A DNA stretch of 64,000 nucleotides, from assembly GCF_002086695.1 (NCBI RefSeq), contig NZ_MVIH01000002.1, positions 186,001 to 250,000 of the forward strand, in the 5' to 3' direction. A program made the position numbers and the translations under genes. Shown here piece after piece: positions 34,741 to 43,382 of this stretch; the stretch's first letter is position 1, and every line of letters starts with the position of its first letter. The notes under the pieces were generated by a model that saw only the letters and a list, made by a program, of their open reading frames with translations, was not told the DNA's origin and searched no databases. This DNA comes from Mycolicibacterium rhodesiae. GTDB taxonomy: Bacteria; Actinomycetota; Actinomycetes; Mycobacteriales; Mycobacteriaceae.

Positions 34741-36155
34741 GCCTGAGCCATCGCGGTCTCGACGACCGCGAGTTCACCGGAAAGCCCTGCCGCCACCCGT
34801 ATTTCGGAGAATGCTGCCAGCATGGCCTCGGTGACCTCGTGCGGGTCGCCGACCGTGGCGCTGTCGGTGAGCACCGAGATGTTGAGCTGGTCGACATAGC
34901 TCCACACTGTGATGTTCATCCCGCTGCCGGTGGTCAGCGGACCGACGGAGTAGATCTCGGTGACCAGCGCGCCGCCGACCCGGCCGTGTTCGCGCGGGCC
35001 GGGCACATTGGAGATCGGCAGATTGAGCACCTTGTTCTGGCCGTCCTTGGTGGACAACCATTTGAACAACGCTTGAGCCGGCGCCGGCGGGAGGTAGGTG
35101 GACCACCGGCTGATCAGTTCCGGCCCGATTAACTGATGGCTCTCCTTGGCCAGCACTGCGGCGTCGTGCGTCTGCCGCACCCGCTCCAGCGGATCGGCGA
35201 CGTCGACCGGGACGGCCACCATCATGCCGGTGAAGTAGTTGCCCGACACCCGATCCGGGTCGAAGTTGAAGCTCACCGGCACCGACGCCAGCAGCGGGTG
35301 ATCGGCCACCCCGTCGTAGCGCAACAGCAGTGTGCGTAAGGCGCCTGCGGCGGTGGCCAGCACCATATCGTTGATCGTGACGCCGAGGAGCTTGCTGGTC
35401 TCTTTCACTTCGGCGAGTGCCAAAGTTGCTGTGGCGAACCGTCGTTCAGGGGTGAGCATGTGGTTGAGGAAGGACGGCGGCGGGGTGAAGGGCATAGTCA
35501 GCTCGGGCGACAGCTTGCGGTTGCTGCGTCGCACCCGGGCCATACCATCGGCGGTGTACTTCATGACACTCGGCAATTTGGCGATCTGCCGGAAATGGTC
35601 GGCGAACGCCGAGCGCACCAGCTCACCGCGCCGGGGTGAGGGGTCGGTCGAGAAATCCTGGTCCGGGTCGGGTCCGCTCTGCAGATCCATTCCACGCGCC
35701 ATCAGGTTGCCGGAGGCGACTCCGTCGGCCAGCGCATGGTGGATCTTGCCGACAACGGCAATGCGGCCGTTGGCAAGGCCTTCGACGAAGTACATCTCCC
35801 ACAGCGGGCGGTCCCGGGCCAGCGGCGTGCTCGCGATCTCGCCGATCGCCTCATCCAGTTCGCGCCGGCCGCCCGGCTCTTTCACCCGCCATGGGCGGAT
35901 GTGGTAGTCGAGGTCGACGTCGCAGTTCTCCCGCCACATCGGGTGGTGGAACTTGAACGGGATGTCGATCAGCTGATAGCGGAACGGGTCGAGCTTGTAG
36001 AGCCTGCCCCGGATGACCTGACGGAACTCTTCGACACCGAAGGTACGGTCACCGAGGTCCTGCAATTCGATGATCGCCACCTTGAGGGTGTGCATGTGCA
36101 CGTTGGGAGCCTCGCTGTACAGCAACACAGCATCCCAGCCACGCAATCTCTTCAT
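34737..36155 (-). CDS. Wax ester synthase/diacylglycerol acyltransferase (Rv0221-like)
   Basis: A 472-residue WS/DGAT. The active-site motif HHALADGV (HHxxxDG) is near residue 132, ISNVPGPREH lies in the C-terminal half, and the N-terminus MKRLRGWDAVLLYSE matches the family. It transfers acyl groups from CoA to diacylglycerol or fatty alcohol to make storage lipid at the membrane. ATG at 36155 has GGAGAGG upstream; a longer frame is unlikely. Length (Rv0221 is about 469) and orientation match the backbone position. A 17-base palindrome overlaps its probable promoter. It ends overlapping the convergent DUF4436 gene. Confidence 0.9.
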   Translation of the reverse strand: MKRLRGWDAVLLYSEAPNVHMHTLKVAIIELQDLGDRTFGVEEFRQVIRGRLYKLDPFRYQLIDIPFKFHHPMWRENCDVDLDYHIRPWRVKEPGGRRELDEAIGEIASTPLARDRPLWEMYFVEGLANGRIAVVGKIHHALADGVASGNLMARGMDLQSGPDPDQDFSTDPSPRRGELVRSAFADHFRQIAKLPSVMKYTADGMARVRRSNRKLSPELTMPFTPPPSFLNHMLTPERRFATATLALAEVKETSKLLGVTINDMVLATAAGALRTLLLRYDGVADHPLLASVPVSFNFDPDRVSGNYFTGMMVAVPVDVADPLERVRQTHDAAVLAKESHQLIGPELISRWSTYLPPAPAQALFKWLSTKDGQNKVLNLPISNVPGPREHGRVGGALVTEIYSVGPLTTGSGMNITVWSYVDQLNISVLTDSATVGDPHEVTEAMLAAFSEIRVAAGLSGELAVVETAMAQA

Positions 36156-36179
36156 CCGTGCGCCTCTCCGCCCCTGCCC

Positions 36180-36196
36180 CGTCCCGATTCGGGACG
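36180..36196. promoter_or_regulatory. 17-base inverted repeat over the WS/DGAT promoter
   Basis: Arms CGTCCCGA and TCGGGACG flank a single central base. Read on the minus strand, TATCGT (36199-36194) fits the mycobacterial -10 TANNNT, which would place the transcription start inside the repeat, about 30 bases ahead of the WS/DGAT start codon. That geometry fits a repressor operator. No regulator gene is adjacent. Confidence 0.5.
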
Positions 36197-36213
36197 ATAC
36201 AGCCGAGTAGGTC

Positions 36214-37410
36214 TCAGATGACCTCTTTGGTGGACATCGCCGCACGGTCACGGTGAATGCGATTGAGGAACAGGCCGATTGCAGTGGACACCGACCCGGT
36301 GCGGGCACCGTCGGTCATGTCGAAACCGTGTCCGGCACCGGGCAGTTCGACATATCCGACCGGCGCGTGGGACACGCTACGCAACCGCTCGACGAAGCTC
36401 TGGGCCTGCGCGACGGGAATCACGCTGTCACCGGAGCCGTGCACCACCAGGAACGGCGGCGCCTTGGGATGGATCCGCGCGATCGGCGAGGCCTTGCGGA
36501 ACAGGTCGCCGTGCTTGCTCTGCTTCTTGTTGACCACCACGCGCTCGAGGAAGTCCACGAACCGGGTGCGTTCCGGCGTCGAACGGTCTTCCCAGTCGTA
36601 CCGGCCGTAGATGCCCACGACGGCGTCGACGGCGGTGTCCGAACCCTCCGGCAGGTGTTCCTGGAACTCGGGGTCGTCGATGGTGAGTCCGGCCAGCGCG
36701 GCCAGGTGACCGCCGGCCGAACAGCCGGCGACGGCAACGAAGTCACGATCGCCGCCGAACCGGTCGACGTTGGCGCGAGCCCAGGCGATCGCCGCCTTGA
36801 TGTCGTGGATGTGCTGCGGCCACGGGTGGTGCGGTGCCACGCGGTACTCCACCGACAGGCACACCCAACCCTGCGCGGCCAGATGCGACATCAGCGCGTA
36901 GCCCTGCAGGATGCGGCTGCCGTGCACCCAGGCGCCGCCCGGGACGAACACGAGAACCGGTGCGGGCTCGGCGGGCAGATCCTTGCGCCGCCAGACATCG
37001 AGGACCTGGGTCGGGTGATCGCCGTAGCGGACGGACGAACGGTAGAGATGCTTGCGGTGCTCCAGCGCCCTCGCCACCGGCGGCTTGGTGTCGGGTGCCG
37101 GCCAGTCGATCTGCAGGTCCTCGGGCAGCACCACACCCCGCAACCCGGACTCCGCAACCTGGCGGGTGCTTTCCCGCTGAACCCGGCGTACCCGCCCGGC
37201 GTCGGGCGCCAGCCACGACTTGGCGGCCGCGCCGAGGAGCTCGGGCATCTGCTTGGCACCCCAGACACTCATGGCGCTCAGCGCGCCCAGCGGTTCGAGA
37301 TGCTTGCCGACTACCGGCAGCTGGGCGGAGGCCATGCTCATCGCCATCAGGTAGTCGGCCGGACCCGCCTGCATCAGCCAGCGGGCTGTCGTCCACGGAT
37401 TAACCGTCAT
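36214..37410 (-). CDS. lipC: Carboxylesterase LipC-like
   Basis: A 398-residue alpha/beta hydrolase. The oxyanion segment is VFVPGGAWVHGSR, the nucleophile serine lies in VAGCSAGGHLAALAG, the acid in VVHGSGDSVIPVAQA, and the histidine in LPGAGHGFDMTDG. The first 100 residues (MAMSMASAQLPVVGKHLEPLGALS) are moderately hydrophobic, as in the surface-associated LipC of M. tuberculosis (Rv0220, about 403 residues). It lies 58 bases upstream of the WS/DGAT gene on the same strand, as Rv0220 lies beside Rv0221. Expected to hydrolyse short-chain esters or lipids. Confidence 0.82.
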   Translation of the reverse strand: MTVNPWTTARWLMQAGPADYLMAMSMASAQLPVVGKHLEPLGALSAMSVWGAKQMPELLGAAAKSWLAPDAGRVRRVQRESTRQVAESGLRGVVLPEDLQIDWPAPDTKPPVARALEHRKHLYRSSVRYGDHPTQVLDVWRRKDLPAEPAPVLVFVPGGAWVHGSRILQGYALMSHLAAQGWVCLSVEYRVAPHHPWPQHIHDIKAAIAWARANVDRFGGDRDFVAVAGCSAGGHLAALAGLTIDDPEFQEHLPEGSDTAVDAVVGIYGRYDWEDRSTPERTRFVDFLERVVVNKKQSKHGDLFRKASPIARIHPKAPPFLVVHGSGDSVIPVAQAQSFVERLRSVSHAPVGYVELPGAGHGFDMTDGARTGSVSTAIGLFLNRIHRDRAAMSTKEVI

Positions 37411-37550
37411 GGCGCGAAGCGTACCCCGCTGGCACTTTCTGAAACGACAAATTCTTCGGAATGTTCACTGCTTTGCTGGCCGAATCGAGATTCAGTCGTG
37501 CCCAGCGAATCCCGCGGTGCGCCAGGGTTTGCCCGGACGTCAGTGTTCGC

Positions 37551-38537
37551 TCAGTGTCCGGCGTTTCGCGCCAGCTCGATTGCGAATGAATTCACGAAGT
37601 GGCCAGGGCCCGGATTTCCCCGGCCGCAGGACCCGTCGGAGTCGCCCGGACGCTTGACCCACAGGAACGCGTCGATATGGCCGTTTCCGGTGTTGGTGGT
37701 GGGCTGGACGCCCAGCGCCCGGCCGCTCGGGTTGCACCAGTACAGTTCGCCGTCGGCAGGTCCGTTGCCGTTGCGCGAGGTGTCGATGACATACGGCTTT
37801 CCCCCGGTCATGCCGGAAATCGCTTCGCCGTAACCGATTTCCTCATCGGTGGTGAAGAAGTTGGACACGTTGAGGCTGAAGCCGCGGGCTTTCTCGATAC
37901 CCACCTGGTTGAGCCGGTTGGCGATCTCGTCGGCGGGCAGCCAACGCGAGTGTCCGGCGTCGACATACACGGCGGCGGCGGGGTTGCGGGTCAGCGTGTC
38001 CACGCCGTAGCGGATGAGGTCGAAGCGCTCCTGACGCGCGCTGGGCGACAGGCAGTCGGCCATATCCAGCGCGTCCGGTTCCAGGATGATCGTTACCGGG
38101 CCGCCACCTATCTGGGAGGCGACGCGGTCGATCCACCCTCGGTAGGCGTCGCCCGAGCCGAATCCGCCTGCCGCGAAGCTGCCGCAGTCGCGGTTCGGCA
38201 GGGAGTAGATGGCCAGCATCGGCATGGCGCCCGCCGCCCAGGCCCCGTTGAGATAGGTACTCACCGCAGCGGCCGGGACCAGGTTGTCGATGAAGTAGGC
38301 CTGGGGGGTGTTGGCGATGTAGGCCAGTTCGGGGCTGTCCGGATTGGCCTTTGATGCCCGCATGGCTGCCGAGTTCGGGTCGACGTAGAACGGCGCTCCG
38401 CCGATCGGCGCGGCGTCATCCACGAGACGGATGGGGCCGGTGTGAACCGGGGCGGCGGAGAAGACCAGCCCGGCGACGACGGCGACGGCGAACAACGGAG
38501 CGATCCACCGTGCGACGGCACCGGTAGCGAAGGACAT
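37551..38537 (-). CDS. Glycoside hydrolase family 6 (CelA1-like), secreted
   Basis: A 328-residue secreted protein. A signal peptide (ARWIAPLFAVAVVAGLVFSAAP) precedes the GH6 domain. Family signatures: AIYSLPNRDCGSFAAGG with a catalytic Asp candidate, IILEPDALDMADC with the general acid Asp, VYVDAGHSRWLP, FSLNVSNFFTT, YVIDTSRNGNG, WCNPSGRALG and DAFLWVKRPGDSDGSC. There is no carbohydrate-binding module or dockerin. GH6 enzymes cleave beta-1,4-glucans; M. tuberculosis CelA1 (Rv0062) is the familiar relative. ATG at 38537 is chosen to give a compact signal peptide. It lies alone, divergent from the next gene. Confidence 0.9.
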   Translation of the reverse strand: MSFATGAVARWIAPLFAVAVVAGLVFSAAPVHTGPIRLVDDAAPIGGAPFYVDPNSAAMRASKANPDSPELAYIANTPQAYFIDNLVPAAAVSTYLNGAWAAGAMPMLAIYSLPNRDCGSFAAGGFGSGDAYRGWIDRVASQIGGGPVTIILEPDALDMADCLSPSARQERFDLIRYGVDTLTRNPAAAVYVDAGHSRWLPADEIANRLNQVGIEKARGFSLNVSNFFTTDEEIGYGEAISGMTGGKPYVIDTSRNGNGPADGELYWCNPSGRALGVQPTTNTGNGHIDAFLWVKRPGDSDGSCGRGNPGPGHFVNSFAIELARNAGH

Positions 38538-38638
38538 CACCGGAGAAAAGCTAGTGCGCACCGACGGCAAACGCCAACTGTCAGGCGCACCGAAAGGCAC
38601 TTCTTCCCTACACTCAGGTGACCCTGAAGGAGGCCGCG

Positions 38639-40276
38639 ATGGCCGAGGCCGCAGATGTGATCTACGTGGGTGGCGACATCGTCACCATCGACGACCGCAA
38701 CCCGTCGGCGACGGCGCTGGCCGTGCAGGCCGGCCGGATCGCAGCGGTAGGCGACCGGGACGAGGTGACGGCGGCGCACCGGGGGCCGGGCACCCGAGTG
38801 GTCGACCTCGACGGGGCGACGTTGCTGCCCGGTTTCCTCGACCCGCACAGCCACTACATCAACTCGCTGACCGTCGCCAATCAGGTGAACGTCTTCGCGC
38901 CGCCGGCCGGACCGGGCTCGAACGTCGAGGCCATCCTGGCCTCCCTCAGGTCGTTCCGGGACTCACATCGAGTGCCGCCGGGCGAGATGATCGTCGCCTA
39001 CGGCTACGACGACACCCTGATGCCTGGCGGGCGGACGCTGCACAAGGAAGATCTCGATATCGACTTCCCCGCCAATCCGGTACTGGTCGGGCATGTTTCG
39101 ATGCACGGCGCCGTACTCAACTCGGCGGCAATGCGGATGTTCGGTATCACCGCGGACACCGTCACCCCGGCAGGCGGTGTGATCGTCCGCAAGGACGGCT
39201 CCACCGAGCCGGACGGACTGGTGATGGAGACCGCGTTCTTGCCGATCTTCGCCGCCATGCCCAAACCGACACCGTCCCAAGAGATCGCCTGGAGCAAGGC
39301 GGGCCAGCTGCTCTATGCGGCGGCGGGCATCACGACCGCGCATGAGGGTGCCACCCACGCCTCCGACGTGGAACTGATCTACCGGGCCGCCGAAGGCGGA
39401 GCGACCCTGATCGACGTGGTGGCCTATCCCTTCATTCTGGAACTCGACGAGGTGCTGCAACGCCACCCCGCGGAGACGTTCGGCAGCTATCACAACCGGG
39501 TCAAGCTCGGCGGGGTGAAGGTCACGCTCGACGGCTCACCGCAAGGCCGCACCGCATATTTCACGACGCCGTACCTGGCCGATGGCCCGGACGGGCAGCA
39601 CGACTGGTGCGGTGAACTCGGCTTCTCCCAGGAGACGGTCAACGGCTGGTTCAAGAAGGTCTACGACCTCGGCCTGCCGCTCGACATCCACGCCAACGGA
39701 GACGCGGCCATCGACGTCGCGCTTGCCGCGCATGAATTCGCGGGCGCCGGTGATCTCGGCAAGGACCGTCTCACGGTCATGGTGCACTCGCAGTTCGTAC
39801 GTCGAGATCAACTGCGGCGCTACGTCGACTACCAGATCACCCCGTCGTTCTTCACCCCGCACACCTTCTACTTCGGCGACGCGCACGTACGGTTGCGCGG
39901 CAAGACACAGGCAGATTTCCTGTCCCCGATGCGCGCGGCGATAGACCTGGGGCTACACCCCACCAACCACACGGACTTCGTTGTCACGCCGCTGGATCAG
40001 CTGTTCGTGGTGTGGACCGCGGTGAACCGGATCTCGCGCAGCGGCGAAACCATCGGCGCCGACCAGCGCGTCACCGCACTGGAGGCCTTGAAGGCCATCA
40101 CGATCAACGCCGCGCGCCAGTACCGCGAGGCGGATACCAAGGGCTCGCTCGAGGTCGGCAAACTCGCCGATCTCGTTGTGCTGGACGATAATCCGCTGAC
40201 AGTTGACCCCATGATGATCAAGGACATCAGCGTCGTCGAGACGATCAAGGAAGGTTCGACGGTCTACCGGGCATAG
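38639..40276 (+). CDS. Amidohydrolase family 3 (YtcJ-like) metal hydrolase
   Basis: A 545-residue amidohydrolase. The N-terminal metal motif is LDPHSHYIN near residue 64; a central block reads LPLDIHANGDAAIDVAL, followed by LHPTNHTDF with the catalytic Asp region, and the C-terminal closing block KLADLVVLDDNPL. YtcJ-like enzymes hydrolyse N-acyl, formyl or cyclic amide bonds; no substrate can be assigned. GAAGGAGG sits 5 bases before ATG 38639, which fixes the start. TACACT at 38609-38614 could be its -10. It converges on the alcohol dehydrogenase with a 1-base gap. Confidence 0.85.
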   Translation: MAEAADVIYVGGDIVTIDDRNPSATALAVQAGRIAAVGDRDEVTAAHRGPGTRVVDLDGATLLPGFLDPHSHYINSLTVANQVNVFAPPAGPGSNVEAILASLRSFRDSHRVPPGEMIVAYGYDDTLMPGGRTLHKEDLDIDFPANPVLVGHVSMHGAVLNSAAMRMFGITADTVTPAGGVIVRKDGSTEPDGLVMETAFLPIFAAMPKPTPSQEIAWSKAGQLLYAAAGITTAHEGATHASDVELIYRAAEGGATLIDVVAYPFILELDEVLQRHPAETFGSYHNRVKLGGVKVTLDGSPQGRTAYFTTPYLADGPDGQHDWCGELGFSQETVNGWFKKVYDLGLPLDIHANGDAAIDVALAAHEFAGAGDLGKDRLTVMVHSQFVRRDQLRRYVDYQITPSFFTPHTFYFGDAHVRLRGKTQADFLSPMRAAIDLGLHPTNHTDFVVTPLDQLFVVWTAVNRISRSGETIGADQRVTALEALKAITINAARQYREADTKGSLEVGKLADLVVLDDNPLTVDPMMIKDISVVETIKEGSTVYRA

Positions 40277-40277
40277 C

Positions 40278-41303
40278 TCACGGCGTGAGCAGGACTTTGA
40301 CGACCTCCCCCGACCGCGCCGCGACGGCGGCATAGCCGTCGGCGGCCTGCTCCAGCGGCATTGTGGTGGTGAAGATGCCGTCGACGTCGAGGCGACCGCT
40401 CTGCAGCAGCGGGATGAGTTCCGGCCAGGTCTGCTGCACCGGCGCGGTGGTCATCCGGAAGGTGAGGCTGCGCAGCAGGGCGGTGAGCGCCGGAAACGGG
40501 TACGGGTTGAGGTTGTGCACCCCGACCACCGACACCGTGCCGCCGGCACGCACGGTGGCCAGCGAGTCGTCGATGGTCGTGTCGTTGCCGACGGCATCGA
40601 TCACCGAGTGCGCCCCGAGACCGCCGGTCGCGTCCATGACGGTCTGCGCAGCGGCCGGTTCGATCGCGATCGCACCGAGGCGGGCGGCCCGATCCCGACG
40701 TTCGGCGACCGGGTCGACGGCGTAAACCGTTGCCGCACCTTGGAACAGCGCGCTGCGCACCGCGCACAGCCCGACCGCACCAAGTCCGATGACCACCGCT
40801 GTGCCGCCGAGCGGGATGTCAGCACGCTTGGCGGCGATCCAACCGGTGGACAGGTTGTCGGTGAGCAGCAGGGCCTGCTCGGTGTCGATGCCCTCCGGCA
40901 TCTTGAGCAGTTGGAAGTCGGCGGCCGGGACGGCCATCAGTTCGGCCTGCGCGCCGCCGAGCACCCCGGAACCGAACACCTGCGGACCCGACGCGCACAG
41001 GATCGGATCCTTGGTCGCGCATCCGGTGCAGGCGCCGCAGCCGGCCACCGAGGACACAATGACCTGGTCGCCGACCGTCACCGTGCGCACGTCCGAGCCG
41101 ACCTCGACGACCGTCCCGATGGCCTCGTGGCCCAGCGAAACAGGCTGGAAGAGGGGGTAGTCACCCTCATAGAAGTGCAGGTCCGAGCCGCAGATCGCGG
41201 CCGCCGTCACCTCGACGATCGCGCCGGTCGATCCGGGCAGCACCGGATCGGGCCAGTCGTCGACCCGGACCGATCCCGGCGTGTCGATGAGCACCGCGCG
41301 CAT
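40278..41303 (-). CDS. Zinc-dependent alcohol dehydrogenase (MDR family)
   Basis: A 341-residue medium-chain dehydrogenase. Catalytic zinc ligands are in AAICGSDLHFYEG and GHEAIG; the structural zinc loop has four cysteines in CGACTGCATKDPILC; the nucleotide-binding motif is VVIGLGAVGLCAV. It resembles threonine/sorbitol dehydrogenase-type members. It starts 7 bases after the flavin monooxygenase stop on the same strand, so the two form an operon: an oxidised alcohol could pass to the monooxygenase, or the dehydrogenase may act on the product alcohol. The order of reaction is not determined. Confidence 0.87.
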   Translation of the reverse strand: MRAVLIDTPGSVRVDDWPDPVLPGSTGAIVEVTAAAICGSDLHFYEGDYPLFQPVSLGHEAIGTVVEVGSDVRTVTVGDQVIVSSVAGCGACTGCATKDPILCASGPQVFGSGVLGGAQAELMAVPAADFQLLKMPEGIDTEQALLLTDNLSTGWIAAKRADIPLGGTAVVIGLGAVGLCAVRSALFQGAATVYAVDPVAERRDRAARLGAIAIEPAAAQTVMDATGGLGAHSVIDAVGNDTTIDDSLATVRAGGTVSVVGVHNLNPYPFPALTALLRSLTFRMTTAPVQQTWPELIPLLQSGRLDVDGIFTTTMPLEQAADGYAAVAARSGEVVKVLLTP

Positions 41304-41310
41304 GGTGTCC

Positions 41311-43254
41311 TCACTCTCCCTTTGTCACAACGAAGTTCGACCATTCCGGGGTGCGCACCGCATTCCAGTAAACCGGCAGCCGCCACGGGCTCACGGTGTG
41401 GATCTCCCCGTCGGGGTTCTTGAAGTACGAGTGTTCGATCGACGGGTGCGCCCACACCATCAGGTTGATTTCGTCCTGGTGCTTGCGGTGCCACGCGTCG
41501 GTGGCTTCCGCGGTCGGTTCGATTGTCTGCCAGCCGTTTTCGATGATGTCGGCCAGACAGCTGTTGATGTAGCGCATCTGCAGCTCGGAGTTGAAGATCA
41601 GGCTGCCGCCGTGTGCGAGGTGATTGCCCGGGCCGTACAGCATGAAGAAGTTCGGGAAGCCGGGCACGGTGATACCCAGGTAGGCGGCGGGCCGCTCACC
41701 CCAGGAGGCGCGCAGATCCACCCCGTCGCGACCGGTGATCTGCATCGGGTAGAGCACCTCGGTGGCACGGAACCCGGTGGCGTACACGATGACGTCGATC
41801 TCGCGGGTCACTCCGTCGGTGGTCACCACACCGTGCGGCGTGATCCGCTCGATCGGGGTCCGCACCAACTCCACATCGTCGCGGCGCAGGGTGGTGAGCC
41901 AGGTTCCGTTGTCCTGCAACGTGCGTTTGCCGGTCGCCGGATAGTTGGGCAGCACCTTGGCCAACAGCTCCTGGTCGTCGCCGACTTGGGTGGTGATCCA
42001 ATCGGTGAACATCAGGCGGGCCATCGCGTTCATCTCGCTGACCGCGTAGTTCGGGTCGTCGGGGTGGACGTAGTCCGGGTCGGAGCGGGCCGCCTCGAGA
42101 CCTTTGTCCGCACCGGGCCACAGGAGCAGGAATCGGTACCAACGGTTGTAGTAGGGAAGGTGATTCATCGCCCACCGCACGCCGTCGGGGACGCTGTCGT
42201 GGTACATCGGGTTGGGGAACATCCACTGCGCGGTGCGTTGGAACACGGTCAGATGGGCCACCCGGTCGGCGATCGCCGGAGCGATCTGGAAGCCGCTGGC
42301 TCCGGCACCGATGAGTGCGACGCGCTTGCCGGTCAGATCCAGGGAATGGTCCCACGCCGCGGAGTGGAAGGCCGGGCCCTCGAACGTGTCGGCGCCCTCG
42401 ATGTCGGGCAGCGCGGGCCGGTTCAGCTGACCGACCGCGGTGATGACGGCGCGGGCGTCGATCGTGGATCCGGTTCCGTCCTTGTCTCGCACGATGACTC
42501 GCCAGATTCCGTCCTCGTCGCTCCACTCGGCCGAGACGACCTCGGTCTGCCAGCGGACATTGGCGTCGAGCTGGTGGCGGGCGAGCACGGTCTCGAAGTA
42601 GGCCCGCAGCTCGGGCTGTTCGGCGAAGTAGTGTGACCAGTCGTTGCTCGGCTCGAAGCTGTAGCAGTAGAAGTGATTGGCCACGTCTACCCGGGCACCG
42701 GGATAGCTGTTCTCCCACCAGGTTCCGCCCGGGCCGGCGTTCTTCTCCACGATCGTGAACGGGATGTTGGCCTGCTTGAGCCGGATGCCGGCGAGCAGAC
42801 CCGATTCCCCGCACCCGATCACGACGACCGGGAAGTCGGCGGTCGCGGCGGGGTCGAGCGCGACGGGGCGGCGGGGGTCGACGTCCTCGAGGTCCATCTC
42901 CTCGAGGACCATCGGACGGTACTCGTCGTCGACGTGCTCGCAGGCCGTCCAGTCCAGCATCTCGCCGATCAGTTCCGGGCTCAGCGGCACCGGACCCGGG
43001 CAGCCCCGGTCGCGGTAGTCGGCGATGATCGGCAGGGCGAGCGCCCGCGCCTTGACCTTGTCCTCCTCGGACATGAAGCCCTGCACCTCGTTGAGGAATA
43101 CACCGGCCTGGGTGAACTCCCGGATGAAGCGCGGATCGCCGGTGATGTGGACCAACGACAACAGCAGCGTGGGAATGCTGACCTGCTCCAATGCCGCCGC
43201 GATCTCCTCGTCGGAAGACGTGAACGGTTGGCCCGCATACGGATTGGTCGTCAT
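41311..43254 (-). CDS. Flavin-containing Baeyer-Villiger-type monooxygenase
   Basis: A 647-residue class B flavoprotein monooxygenase with an N-terminal extension of about 135 residues. The FAD Rossmann motif VVVIGCGESGLLAGIRL is near 143, then GTWWENSYPGARVDV and the fingerprint-like FHSAAWDHSLDLTGKRVALIGAGASGFQIAP containing the NADPH Rossmann motif GAGASG, and VIYATGFRATEVLYP. The pattern and long N-terminus fit mycobacterial BVMOs acting on ketones. ATG at 43254 has AGAGGA upstream. The upstream divergent region contains a 12-base inverted repeat. Coexpressed with the zinc alcohol dehydrogenase. Confidence 0.88.
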   Translation of the reverse strand: MTTNPYAGQPFTSSDEEIAAALEQVSIPTLLLSLVHITGDPRFIREFTQAGVFLNEVQGFMSEEDKVKARALALPIIADYRDRGCPGPVPLSPELIGEMLDWTACEHVDDEYRPMVLEEMDLEDVDPRRPVALDPAATADFPVVVIGCGESGLLAGIRLKQANIPFTIVEKNAGPGGTWWENSYPGARVDVANHFYCYSFEPSNDWSHYFAEQPELRAYFETVLARHQLDANVRWQTEVVSAEWSDEDGIWRVIVRDKDGTGSTIDARAVITAVGQLNRPALPDIEGADTFEGPAFHSAAWDHSLDLTGKRVALIGAGASGFQIAPAIADRVAHLTVFQRTAQWMFPNPMYHDSVPDGVRWAMNHLPYYNRWYRFLLLWPGADKGLEAARSDPDYVHPDDPNYAVSEMNAMARLMFTDWITTQVGDDQELLAKVLPNYPATGKRTLQDNGTWLTTLRRDDVELVRTPIERITPHGVVTTDGVTREIDVIVYATGFRATEVLYPMQITGRDGVDLRASWGERPAAYLGITVPGFPNFFMLYGPGNHLAHGGSLIFNSELQMRYINSCLADIIENGWQTIEPTAEATDAWHRKHQDEINLMVWAHPSIEHSYFKNPDGEIHTVSPWRLPVYWNAVRTPEWSNFVVTKGE

Positions 43255-43274
43255 CGACGGTGTCCTCTCACCCA

Positions 43275-43311
43275 GCGGCAATTACGCTACGCACAGTTCC
43301 GTAATTGCCGC
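43275..43311. promoter_or_regulatory. 12-base perfect inverted repeat in a divergent promoter region
   Basis: Arms GCGGCAATTACG (43275-43286) and its complement (43300-43311) are separated by 13 bases. The left arm starts 21 bases upstream of the monooxygenase start and the right arm ends 72 bases before the lipW-like start. The AT-rich core CAATTACG/CGTAATTG stands out in this GC-rich DNA. It may be an operator for both genes or a stem in the 5' untranslated region of the monooxygenase mRNA. Confidence 0.55.
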
Positions 43312-43382
43312 CACCACGATACTGTCGGCGCCGTCGAGGATCAAGGTCCAGTCCTAGGATGCGGTCTTGCATACTGGGCGGC

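Noticed and set aside
36253..37833. 526-codon plus-strand frame opposite lipC and the GH6 gene
   Set aside because: Antisense shadow caused by high third-position GC; lipC has full catalytic motifs on the other strand.
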